A DNA stretch of 64,000 nucleotides, taken from contig CAJRBF020000005.1 in assembly GCA_907165275.2 (NCBI GenBank), positions 62,001 to 126,000 on the forward strand. Reading direction: 5' to 3'. Made by a program: the position numbers and the translations under genes. Shown here piece after piece: positions 53,350 through 63,995 of the stretch; within the stretch, counting starts at the first letter, position 1, and every line of letters starts with the position of its first letter. The notes under the pieces are model-generated. The model did not search any database. It saw only the letters and a program-made list of their open reading frames with translations, and had not been told where the DNA came from. Origin of the DNA: Zygaena filipendulae. Lineage: Eukaryota > Arthropoda > Insecta > Lepidoptera > Zygaenidae.

Positions 53350-53954
53350 AAGCCTTTATTCACATTCTTCATAATATGCATTCTGTATAATGTAGTTAAC
53401 ATGTTGGCGATGTCAACTCCTTCCATTTGAGCATTGTAGACTTTTATTGCATTTGGACAGGACACAGAATCACTTCTCTTTTATTTTTTGTCGTATCTGT
53501 GTATCGTAGTCATATCGTAGTCACAGGATCTTGCGCACAAAACGAGCTGGCAATGTTAATACATTGACCATCGACCCACTTCGTGTTTCTGGTACAACAA
53601 ATGGTGATAAATGTGACGGCATATCAGGTAATGCGATGATTTTGGCACTAGTACCTGGGGTTTGCCTCGGTCTTCAGGGATGTTGGTTTTGCTAGACGTC
53701 CTTATTAATTGCACTATGGATCATATATATTTTCACCATTGTCACTAAGAGTGTCTACCAAGTCGTTAACACCTAGAGAAACACTTCTAAGTGACGAAGA
53801 GCCGCTGAGATCATCCCGAAAGAACTCACGTGCTGTCACTCTTCACTCCTCATCATCGTCCGATTCTAAATCTGAGTCCTCAGATTCTGCAGGCGGTAAA
53901 AGTGAGAGAATCCTCTTTGATCTCCACCGTTGCCCGGCTATACTGCTGCAGTAA
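53350..53954 (-). pseudogene. piggyBac transposase remnants (N- and C-terminal pieces)
   Basis: The minus-strand frames contain an acidic N-terminal piece, ILSLLPPAESEDSDLESD (about 53920-53830), and, after loss of the DDD catalytic region, C-terminal words: KWVDGQCINIASSFCAQDP (about 53580-53520) and, in another frame, CPNAIKVYNAQMEGVDIANM (about 53460-53395). The latter corresponds to the conserved C-terminal P-x-x-V-x-x-Y-N-x-x-M-G-G-V-D of piggyBac transposases. Frameshifts and stops separate the pieces. It matches the TTAA-flanked ends around it. Confidence 0.75.
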
Positions 53955-54474
53955 AGCACACAAAATATCAATTACATAAGTTATTTGAACTGGCAAAGTC
54001 CGTTACAAATGACGAACTTATTTCTCGCACACGCGGGCAACGTCTGTCTCATGTGACGGACATAAAAATCACTACATTTAGTACTAACGGGTAATGTCCG
54101 TTTTAACGGACACCTATATTTAATCGACTAATTAGAAATAAATACATAAATTTTATTCTCAGAAACTAAAAATACAATCAACTAATTAGTACTTAACCGA
54201 TTCTAGGTAAAAAAATAGCATAAAACAATGAAATACTTACAATTACAGCGACATGTATGATGAGCACAAATTGACGTGACATCAGCTATTTTTGAAATGA
54301 GTGATTTACCTAATTTTGCAGAGCGATCGAGCGACGAAAGTGTGTAACAGTGAACGAGATAGATTAATCAAACGCCTCGTAACGCGCGATCGGCGCAGGA
54401 GTTTCAAAAAATTATACTTGTGTGCGTCTTTATTACACGTCATTTTGAACGGACAACATCAATTTAAGGGTTAA

Positions 54475-55150
54475 TTAGCTTATTGGATTAATTAGATGCA
54501 AATGCTAAGTACAGCGTACACATTAGATGCAACTGCGTTATAAATGTACACATCTTTGCAGATGTAGTCGAAACTGTCAATAATGGTGCAATTTGAATTT
54601 AAATATGAATAAATAATAAATTAATATTATGTTTGTGTTTATGTTTGAGTCCCATATAGTTCGAAGTTTAAAAAAAAGCCAGTCTAGCAGTCTGGGTAAA
54701 AAGTTACAGGAGTTATTGGAGTTTTTTTGAATTTCGCTTAAGAAATTCGGTCCCGCCGTGCTATGTAAAATATTTTTTTTAACACACTTATACTTAAAAG
54801 ATGTTTTTCAAATATTTTTTTTATATTTTAAAATAAGGGGGCTATAACACAAAATTTTTAAATGGTGAAATTACCCGTAGTATGATTTTTAGCGACGATA
54901 TTCCGAATTTAGATTTTTATTTTATTTTTGTTTTTGCCAGTTACTCGGTTTTTTTCTATGGATGGGTAAAAATTTTATTTCAGAAATGAAACCGTCGTCC
55001 TCAAATTATATGAAAACGATACCAAACTCGACCTAGTAGCTATATGTAGGCAGAAATCGAGCGTAGTCAGCGACGCAGGCGATGGACTCTTTCCCGCCCC
55101 CCCTGTGTCACCTGGTCTAAATCAACTTAGTTTGACTCAAGGATCAACTG
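54475..55150. repeat. Repeat E copy 2
   Basis: It is an uninterrupted copy of the repeat that hosts the BEL and P-like insertions in copy 1. It contains no coding frame; it has AT-rich and poly-T stretches and ends in a C-rich word 'cccgccccccctgtgtcacc'. It supplies empty-site evidence for the neighbouring insertions. Confidence 0.7.
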
Positions 55151-55214
55151 TTTCAAACGGCGTCCTTTGAGACAAAAATGCAAGGTAGGTAGGTAGCATG
55201 CAAGAGATATATAT

Positions 55215-55425
55215 TGTTACGTGCCAGGGTTCTTTATTCGGAGTTTAACACTAACTTTACAAAAACACTAGGTCTAGGGTGCCTAGGTCTAGGTAACACA
55301 ACTTGAAACACTAAACGACTGATCTCGAAGTCCAATAGTCTCGCCAAGGTCGCAGGTAGTCGCAGGTATCGCTGAAGATTCACTCGTAGTTATCGCTTCG
55401 AAAGCTCAAACTGAACTGCCCGTCC
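55215..55425 (-). repeat. 3' LTR of gypsy F, distal part with polyadenylation signal
   Basis: The minus-strand AATAAAG word is at 55232-55238, and the LTR ends ...GTAACA at 55215. It is separated from the proximal LTR part by the Jockey element; the 13-bp TSD copy at this side is 55413-55425. Confidence 0.85.
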
Positions 55426-55442
55426 TTCTCGAAGCCTTCTCT

Positions 55443-55469
55443 TGCTGCCTCCCCGAAGGGGAGGCAGCA
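55443..55469. other. Perfect 12-bp hairpin near the Jockey 3' end
   Basis: TGCTGCCTCCCC, loop GAA, GGGGAGGCAGCA. It lies 17 bp from the element's 3' terminus. In LINEs a 3' stem-loop can be the RT recognition signal; that role here is inferred. Confidence 0.8.
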
Positions 55470-55625
55470 GAGGTGTCTGCGTCGGGGCAGAGCCCCCTGC
55501 AGTGGGCGATCCCACGCTATCCGCCACTACGGACAGGAACTGGGGGGCGGTCCGCAGACCGCGTGGATCGTCGGGGCGGAGCCGGCGCCGCCCGTCAGGG
55601 CGGCGTCTAGGCTCCGTCAGCCAAG

Positions 55626-58291
55626 CTAGATGGGCAGCGTTGGCACGTCATCGCGAGCGATAAGCTCGCGCGGGTATCGCTTCCCCTCGGGTGGACGGGC
55701 GTGGAGGGGGGCCAGACCACGGATGTGCTCGTGGTCCGATGCATCCGCCCGCTCGAACATCCGAGAGGCAAGCCGCTGGACGAACTCGTCCAGCGGCTCG
55801 ACTCTCAGGTCCCTCTGGATGACCGCGTTCCGCACATAGCGCGGAGCTCCGGCAGCGGCACGCAGTGCCATGGCTTGTTGTGAGTCCAAGCTCGCGCGCA
55901 GGGACGCACATGGCAGTGCGTACCATGCCGGAGCGGCGTAGGTGAGTCGGGGCCTAATGTAGGTCTTGTAGACCCCGACTTTTACCCTCAGAGGGAGCCG
56001 AGAGCCGAGCACGCTGCGCAGCTGATACCGCGCGACGCGAGCGCTCGCGATGACGTTTCTCACGTGAGGCCTCAACGTGAGCCGACGATCCAGCGTGACC
56101 CCCAGGTACTTCACCTGAGAGGACCACGCTATGTCCTGCTCGTAGAGGCGAAGAGGTGGCGGTGGGCGTAATTTAGTGCCGACGCATATGGCCTGTGTCT
56201 TCCTGACATTGACCGACAGTCTCCACTTGGAGAGCCAGTCCGGGAGGAGGTCGAGCGTACGCTGCAGCCGGAGCGCGGCGTACTTCGGGTTTTTATTTGT
56301 GGTGTAGTACGCCGCGTCATCGGCGTACAGAGCCAACTCGACCCCATCCCCCACTGGGATGTCGTCGGTGTATCGGGAGTAACAGGCCGGGGAGAGGCAG
56401 CTGCCCTGCGGCACGCCGGCCCCGATTAGACGCTCGGTTGAGGTGACGTCCTCGACCGCCACACAGAAGCGACGGTCAGATAAAAAGGACGCCACCACCC
56501 GGACTATACGCCGGGGAAGCGCGGATGACGATAGCTTCAGCAGAAGACCTTCATGCCAGACCCTATCGAACGCCTTCTCCATGTCGAGGAGGACAGCGAC
56601 GGTGGTTGCCCTCTCATTGAGGGCCACCGTCATATGCTGAACCACCCTCGACAGCTGGAGAGTGGTGGAGTGTTCCGCCCGGAACCCAAACTGCTCCCTC
56701 CTAGGAGCGATGTGCGGAGACATACGTCGCAGCAGTAGCAGCTCGAACAGCTTCGAGAGCGTAGGCAGCAGCGTAATGGGCCGATAGCTGCCGGGGAGAG
56801 CGACATTCTTCCCCGGTTTGGGCAGCATGATGACCCTGCCGGTTTTCCACACGGTGGGATAGTGCCCCGTGCGCAGGATACCGTTATACAGGCGCGTCAC
56901 CGCTGCTATGGAGCGAAACGGCAGGTGACGCAGCGCTGTATTAGTGATACCGTCTGCGCCCGGGGCCTTACGCGGCTTCAGTTTTCGGGTCATCCGCTGC
57001 ACCTCACCGGGGGAGAACACGATTGGGTCCTCCTCCGGAGCTATCGGCGCTGCGAAATACTCCCGAAGCTGGGCTTCCACTGCTGCGACCTGCTCCACAT
57101 CGTCGGTGGGATTCGGGCGGAACTGGCTTTCGAGATGGTCGGCGAGGATCCTCGCGCGGTCTTCTGCGCGGTACCTCAGCGTACCGTCGTCCGCTGTGAG
57201 CGGTCTGATCGGGGGCCGGGCGCCAGAGAGTTGGCGGCAGAGGCGATGGACACTGGTCCAGTCCTCGCTTGCCGCCTCAATGCGCCTCTCCCATGCGTCG
57301 GCTTCTTGCTCCCTCAGGGCATCCTTGATCTTGTCCGTGAGGGCGTTGAGCTCCGTCTTCATCCGAGGGCAGCGACATTGCTGCCACCGCCTGCGCAGGC
57401 GCCTCTTCTCGCTTAACATGTTCCTGATGTCGGCGGGGAGCGGGGGCAACCTGCCCCCCGTCGGCATGGTGCGCGAGGAGGTGTTAAGGGCGCCTTGAAC
57501 AAAGGCGGTGATGTCCGAAGCTAGGAGCTCAACGTCCCCTGGAGAGACGAGGGGCCTCGAGGGGGTGCTCGTCGCCATCGAGCTGGAGAAGCTTCTCCAG
57601 TCTATCGATCGGCGTGGCGTTGGTGGCGAGACTCTCTGTGGCATGTTCGCCAGGACGACCAAGACCGGGACATGGTCAGAGCCCATGTCCTCGGGAAGGG
57701 CCTCTATAGAGGGCCGGCAGAGGAGCCCACGGTGAGCTATGAGGTCGATGACGTCAGGATTTTGCGACGCCTGGGCCGGATAGTGAGTAGGGGTTTCCGG
57801 CCCTTCGACCTCGTAGCCGTGGGCCTCGGCGTCGCGGAGGAGTCGTCTGCCGTTCGGGCAGTCGAGGGTCGAGTTCCACGCCGTGTGCTTGCAATTGAAG
57901 TCGCCGGCAACGGCGGTAGGGAGGTTTGATTCCAGCAGGGCGTGCATGTCGCCCGGCTGGAACCTTGCGTGCGGCGGCACACGCAGTATAGCCGCGTTGG
58001 GTTGCCGGCGATGCAAAGCTTGACGCCCAGAGCACTGAGCGCCGAGAGCTGCACGGCGGGAACTCGTTGGTGAACGACTCCTCGCTTAACTAACACTGCC
58101 AGCCCTCTATAGGCTTGGCCGTGGGGGCTGATGTCGTCCTGGCGATAGACATGGTAGCCGGCGACTGTTAAATTAGTCGTCGGCCTTAGGAGAGTCTCGC
58201 AGACCAACGCCACGTCGATCTGCTGGTCACGCAGAGCGTTCTTCAGGACGGATGTTCTGCCCCGAAGACCGTTGGCGTTCCAGTAGATCAT
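55626..58291 (-). pseudogene. Jockey ORF2: endonuclease-reverse transcriptase, frameshifted
   Basis: The likely start is ATG 58291 (MIYWNANGLRGR), 12 bp after the ORF1 stop. Endonuclease words are WNANGL (Asn) and VALVCETLL (Glu); then the frame changes at about 57975-58015 and continues with VAGDFNCKH, VIDLIAHRG and MGSDHVPVLV. RT motifs are RKAPGADGI, GSYRPITLLPTLSK, EQFGFRAEHSTT, LLDMEKAFD, GVPQGSCLSP and the intact LYADDAAYYT, typical of the Jockey clade. The C-terminal region includes LRPRLTYAAPAW-like and RYVRNAVIQRDL words. Apart from the frameshift the RT frame (55626-58016) is open. Confidence 0.94.
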
Positions 58292-58302
58292 CCTGAGCGA
58301 AG

Positions 58303-60698
58303 TCACACCTGCTGCAGGATGCGGGACATCCCGCTCAGGATGACCTGGATGGGGTCAGCGTCGTCCCTGATGGCCACCAGCACATCTTGGAGGACGCCGA
58401 TCACCATCTCGATGGCGACGAGCTTGTTGCTCTTTCCCGCTCCCGGAGTCCGGGGCTTGGAAGCGCCGGGCTTGCGGGCAGCGGGAAGAGCTGCTGCCGA
58501 TGAGGGTTGGGGAAGGACGGTGGCCGGACCAGTGGGCACCGCCGGGGGCTCTGAAGCAGCCCCCTCCTCGCTCCCCTTCTTCTTCTTTTTACCCCTCTTT
58601 CTCTTCCTCTTCACGCCGGAAGAGGAAGGAGGGGCCGCCGCACCCGGAGCACGCCGCTTCGGGGTGTTTGCTGGCGCCATCAGGGTGGTGGCGCCGGCTT
58701 CCACTGCCACCTGCGCCACTTGCGGGGCGACAGGACGGCCGGTAGACAGGGCGACCGTGCCTGCCTTTTTGTTTCTTGCTTCTCTTTTGAAGACAGGGCA
58801 CGACGCCCTGTTGGCCGGGTGTGCCCCCCCGCAGTTGACGCAGGTGGGGGGTTCCTCTTTGGGGCGGGGGCAGTTGGCAGCGGCGTGCTCCTCACCGCAG
58901 CGGACGCACGCGAGCCTCCGGTGGCAGCCGAACGACGAGTGCCGGAACTGCTGACACCGGTGGCATTGCGCGGGCCCGCGCTTGCCTCGCCAGGCGTCGA
59001 TCTTGATCCCGGGCATACACAGCATCTCTGTGATGTCGTATATGCCCGGGGTGAGATTCGGGGTGCGGCGCAGCTGGGCATAATATATGCAACCGGGCCT
59101 GCCAGCGCGGGCGCGGATGGGGCGGACGTACTCCGGCTCGTAGCCCATGGCTACGAGCTCCCGTGTGATCTCCGACGGATCAGTATCAATCGGCAGCCCC
59201 CTAATGGCTACCTTGAGGCTCTGATCCGCCGGGAGGGAATAGGCGAACTAGGACACCGTCCGGTCCTCCTTCTCCAGCGCAGTTAAGTAGCGCTGGACCA
59301 GACGGTATTCTGCCTCGTCCTTCGGAAGGAAGCGCACGCCCTTGCCATATGGGCGTGCGCTGGGAGTCCGCCCCAGTTTTTCCTTGAGGGTGCGGAAGTG
59401 GCGCGCCCAGTCGGGCAGGTTCTCCACGACTAGGGGGGGGTAGACGCTTCTGCGTTTATCCCCCTTGCGCGCCGCTCCCGCGCCGTCGCCAGCAGGCGCG
59501 GCTGGAGCGGCGGGCCGCGCGTCCGTCGGCGTAGCAGCGGTCGCCGGTGGGGACGCAGCCCGCACGGCATCGGCGAACGTGGGGCGTAGGGAGCCCTCGG
59601 GTTCAGTGGGACTCATTCGTGAGTCCCTGGGTGGGCTCTCCAGTCTGGCGGCCGCGAGCGGACGTGCTCGCGGCTCGCGTTGAGGCCTAGGGGGTGGGGG
59701 GCTCGAAACACCCCCTGGGGGTGATAGATTGTGGCAGGCCCGCTTGCCCGGCTCCTCATCGACGGAGGAGTCGGGGACGCGCAGCCTGCGTACGGCCCCC
59801 GCAGGGGGGGTTTCCAGTGCCGGTAGGTGCAGAGGGGCCTTACGCGCGAGTTGCACGTGGAACTCCTCCTCTGCAGTCCTACCGGCCAGGCTCTCCTGCG
59901 AGCCGAGCAAGGCGCGCCTGCGCTGGCGGAGCGTGCGCGCCATCACCTCCATCATCTCCCCGGAGAGGAGCCCCGTTTGCTTCAGCCTGGAGGTGATGAG
60001 CATATCCACCTCCAGGTGGGCGTTTGGGGACATCTCCGGGTGATGGAGTGGTAATTGGTCCGGGGGGGCAGCAATGCGGCCGTGGGGGCGCGGCTTGTGC
60101 GCACGGGCGTCGCCGATCCGGCGTCTGCTTCGGGGGTGGGGGGATGCTTAGATGCCCCCGGCCCCGGATGCGCCGTCGTCTCGGCGGCGCGCGAGGAGCC
60201 ACGCTCCTTGGGCCCCTCCGTGGTGCGGGCGCGCACCGGCGGGGGGACCAATCGCCCGAGCTCCAAGCAGGCCCTCGTAGGAGATGAGGGCGCGGAGCGG
60301 GAGGGCGGTGCTGCCCTTGGCCTGGGTGCAGCGGGGCGAGGGGTTGGCGAACTAGGTTTCGCCGGCCGCACCGCGCTGCCCCCAGGCGAGGGGGCCGCCG
60401 TTTTGGGCGAGGTAGCACCCGGGAAGGCGGGCCGCACAGGACGCGGCGCGGCGGTCACGGGCGGGGGCATGCTGTGCCCTGCGCTCCTGGCCACCGCAGC
60501 GCGCGGGGCGGACGACGGGGCCGCGGTGGCGCCCGTGTGAGCAGACACCAGCTCGGGGGTGCGTGCGGTCGACTGAGTCGTCGGCCGCTTGCCCCCGGGC
60601 TGGGTCGCCGCGGAGCGCGACGGCGGGTGATCGCCGACGCGAGGGGGAGGCGCTTCCCGCGTTAGACGCGGGTCGCGAGAAGGAGCCCTGCCCGCCAT
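58303..60698 (-). pseudogene. Jockey ORF1: gag-like nucleic-acid-binding protein with stop and frameshift
   Basis: The N-terminal Pro/Ala/Arg-rich part is in one frame (about 60698-60010), the middle in another from about 60033 (HLEVDMLITSRLKQTG...VVENLPDWARHFRTLK), so a frameshift lies near 60010-60035. An in-frame TAG at 59248-59250 then interrupts it, and the same frame continues to 58303. The continuation holds a PRE_C2HC-like region (MGYEPEYVRPIRAR...GIYDITEM) and three zinc knuckles (CHRCQQFRHSSFGC, CVRCGEEHAAANC, CVNCGGAHPANRASC), then a Lys-rich tail. ORF1 of Jockey binds the element RNA. The exact start is uncertain because of the low-complexity N-terminus. Confidence 0.88.
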
Positions 60699-61154
60699 CC
60701 GCTTTGGTGCGAGGTGGCAGACAGGGTCGACCCGGGGGGAAGGGGGGGATGGAACCCCAACTGCGTGCGCTCCGAATAAGGGAGACGCACACCAGCACCA
60801 GGCAGCGACCCGCTACCCCGATATTTCTGTCGGGAGCGGGGCGCGGAGGTCGCTGGTTTACGTCTCCCTTAGGACGCGAAGGCTCGAATGGAGGCCGCGG
60901 AGGGCCGCGACCAATGGTTGATCCCCGCCGCTTCCGCGCACAGCAACGTACAGCACCGCTGCGACGATACCACGGATTTGCAGACTTAGTTGCAGCTCCC
61001 TGGTACCGCGCGAAGCACTGCACGAGTTGTGCACGAAAGGCGGGCGCGGTTCGGAGCACGTAAGCAACCTTACGTCGCCGAAAACGCAGAAAAGAGCACT
61101 TGATATGGAACACGAACACTTGGTGGAGCGGTAGCCAATCCGAACTGCCCGTCC

Positions 61155-61362
61155 GGTTCGGTTGCGCCGTTTATATACCCAACCGAACGGGGCTCTAGAA
61201 TGTTCGAGTCCGATGTGTTTTACTAGCCACTCGGCCGAACGTTTCTAGAATAGAACTTCTATTGAATTCGCTACTCCAATGTGTTTGCTTTACATTGCGT
61301 GTTTTGTATGCATTGCGAGTTTTGCATACATTACGCGCTATTAATCTAGCTCGACCGCGACA
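61155..61362 (-). repeat. 3' LTR of gypsy F, proximal part with TATA box
   Basis: It starts TGTCGCGG at 61362 on the minus strand. A TATATAA word (61171-61177) lies about 20 bp upstream of the Jockey insertion site, so the Jockey element entered close to the expected transcription start. Confidence 0.85.
61171..61177 (-). promoter_or_regulatory. TATA box in the gypsy F LTR
   Basis: The minus strand reads GGGTATATAAACGGC. Its position within U3, and the downstream AATAAAG at 55232-55238 in the rest of the LTR, fit an LTR promoter. Confidence 0.65.
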
Positions 61363-61373
61363 CTGCCCCCTTC

Positions 61374-63995
61374 TTAGAGATGCTCGTCCCGAGCGTCACT
61401 ATTGCTTCCTTGATAACGTGCTAAGCGGTCGATGTGCCCTATTTTGAAAGCTCCCCTTGGTTGACGTTGAATCCGATACGTCACGTCATTCATCCGGGTA
61501 ACAACCTTGTACGGGCCTTCCCATCGAGTCTGTAATTTCGGAGATTTTCCCTTTCGACGGATAGGATTGTGTAGCCATACAAGTGATCCCTCCTCAAAAC
61601 CACTTGTATTCGCCCTCCGGTCATATCTTGTCTTCATGTTCTCGCTTGACTGCAAACCATGCTCTCGAACCAAAGCATAGACGTCCTGCATTTTCTCCCG
61701 TAAATCGGAGACGTAGTCCTGCATCGATTGGGGGTCATCTGGAGGTCCGCCTGTCAGTAAATCCACTGGTAGCCGTAGTTCTCTACCGAAATTCACATAC
61801 GCTGGGGTCGCCTTCGTGCTCTCATGCTCAGATGTTCTGTAGGCGAGTAGGAACAGCGGTATGAATTTGTCCCAATCCCTCTGGTGTTTATCAACCAGTT
61901 TCGCCAAATTCCTCTCTAGCGTCTGGTTAAACCTCTCCACCATGCCGTCGGACTGAGGGTGATATGGCGTCTTGTGCATTCCCAAGATTTTGCACATTTC
62001 CTGGAATAGCTGGGATTCGAAGTTCCTTCCTTGATCTGAGTGGATTTCCAAGGGTACACCGAATCGACATATCACTTCCTCAACCAACTTGGAGGCTACT
62101 GTCGTGGCTTCCTGATTAGGTATGGCGAACACTTCCGGCCACTTGGTGAAATAATCCATGACGACCAAGAAGTACTTGTTCCCTGACTCGGTCACTGGAA
62201 AAGGTCCAGCCACGTCAACAGCAATTCTTTCCCAGGGCGCACCAACATTATAGAGTTGGAGGTTTCCGCGGGTCCTAGTTGACGGACCTTTGACTGCAGC
62301 ACAAGTGGTACATTTGCGGCACCATTCCTGCACATCCTCTCGACAATGAAGCCAGTAGAATCTTTCCCTCACTTTTGTTAATGTTCTCTTCACGCCAAGA
62401 TGTCCACCTGAAACCCCATCATGTATTTCACGAAGAACGTCTTTTACCCTGGTCCTTGGAACAACTAACTGAAGGTGGAACTCTCTGCCGTTAGGTTTCT
62501 CCCATTTTCGGTAAAGTATTCCGTTCTGCAGAACAAAGCTGTCCCATTGGGCCCAATAGGCTTTAGTGATAGGGCTAGTGGGTGCGACCTCAACCCATTT
62601 TGGTTTGTCCGCACTACGTTTTTTCCAAGCCACGATGAGTCGAACGTCTTCATCATCCTCCTGAGCTTCTCTCATGGCCTCATCTTGCCACAGTCCCGGA
62701 GGGCTCGTTCTCGTAAGCTTAACGGTCAGTTCCCTCGACTCCTGTTTGACACAATGCTTACAATCTTCCGGGCATGGTCTTCTTGAGAGGGCGTCAGCGT
62801 TGCCATGGGCCTTCCCACTGCGGTGTTCGGTGACGAAGTCAAACTCCTGGAGTTGTTCGATCCATCTGGCAACTTGACCTTCTGGATTCTTGAACTGAAG
62901 TAACCACTTCAAGGCGGCGTGATCAGTGCGAAGTGTAAACTGTCTGCCGATGAGGTATTTGTTGAAGTGTTGCAGCGTCTTTACCACTGCCAAGAGTTCC
63001 CTCCTTGTCACGCAGTAGTTCCGTTCAGGTTTCGACAATGATTTGCTAAAATAAGCAATCACGACTTCTTTATCGCCTTGTTTTTGAGACAAAACACCAC
63101 CGATCGCCGTGTTGCTAGCATCTGTGTCGACAATGAACTGGCCGCAAGTCTGAGGATAGCCTAAGATCGGTGTTTCACACAAACACTGCCTCAATTTTCG
63201 GAAGGATTCTACGCAGTCCTCGTCCTAACAGAATGGCTGTTTCTCTTCAGTTAGGCGATGCAACGGTTTGACGATTTCGGAAAATCCTTTAACAAATTGC
63301 CTGTAGTACGAGCATAGTCCCAGGAAGGCTCGCACTTCCGTCTTATCTCTGGGAGTTGGCCACTTCTGTACTGCTTCAATTTTCTGCGGGTCAGTCTGGA
63401 TTCCCTCGCTGGTGATTACATGGCCGAGGTAATTGACTTTATTACTGAACAGATGGCACTTCTTCGGGTTCAGTTTTAAGTTGGCACCTCGTATCTTTCC
63501 GAAAACTTGCTCCAAATTCCGCAGGTGATCTTCAAAGTCTCGACCCATGATGATGACGTCATCCAGATAGACTAGGCAGGCGTCTCCCACTAACCCTGCC
63601 AGTACACACTCCATGAAACGCTCAAAGGTAGCTGGCGCGTTGCATAATCCGAAAGGCATAACGTTAAACTGCCATAACCCTTTTCCAGTTGTAAATGCTG
63701 TCTTCTCTGTGACATCATTTAACCGTCGATAATCTACACAGAACCGCGTGCTACCATCTTTCTTCTTCACCAAGACCACACGCGAACACCACGGGCTTGC
63801 GGATAGTTCTATAATCTTATTTCTTCTCATATTCTCTACCATGACATGAACTTCTTTTTCCTTAGCAATCGGAATTCGCCTTGCTCGCTGCCGAATAGGT
63901 CTTTCATTCCCGTTGTCGATTCTGTGTTGAACTAACGACGTCATTCCAAGATCTTCTTCCTGGGAGGAGAAGATATCCGCGTAGCGCAGCAGCAT
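61374..63995 (-). pseudogene. Gypsy F pol: RT (internally deleted), RNase H, integrase
   Basis: The RT begins near 63995 (LLRYADIFSSQEEDLG, MVENMRRNKIIELSASPW, VDYRRLNDVT). It then jumps directly to EKTAFTTGKGLWQF: the segment that in other gypsy RTs carries the first catalytic Asp is missing, in frame. The YLDD box is present (LVYLDDVII). An in-frame TAG at 63225-63227 separates RT from RNase H (FIVDTDASNTAIGGVL, LRTDHAALKWL), followed by integrase (HHCC from about HDGVSGGHLGVKRTL...CRKCTTC; D-D-E in VDVAGPFP, HSDQGRNFES, MVERFNQTLE) and a C-terminal GPYKVVTRMNDVTYRIQ domain. Integrase looks intact; RT is dead. Confidence 0.93.

Larger units (their letters stand above)
51594..54470 (-). mobile_element. 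Decayed piggyBac element (2.9 kb) with nested repeats
   Basis: The ends are CCCTTAAATTG and CAATTTAAGGG, each flanked by TTAA (51590-51593 and 54471-54474), the obligate piggyBac target. Transposase relics lie on the minus strand (53350-53954). The catalytic centre is deleted. Repeats at 52030-52920 and 52937-53331 were added later. Confidence 0.8.
55426..61141 (-). mobile_element. Jockey-clade LINE (GC-rich), inserted in the gypsy F LTR
   Basis: This is a 5.7-kb minus-strand element with its 5' UTR at 60699-61141, ORF1 58303-60698, ORF2 55626-58291 and a 3' UTR to 55426. It is flanked by a 13-bp TSD GAACTGCCCGTCC (55413-55425 and 61142-61154). It is strikingly richer in G+C than everything around it. 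No poly-A tail is seen at the 3' end. Both ORFs carry lesions. Confidence 0.92.

Noticed and set aside
58319..60540. Large plus-strand frames in the Jockey ORF1 region
   Set aside because: Antisense shadows of GC-rich coding DNA.
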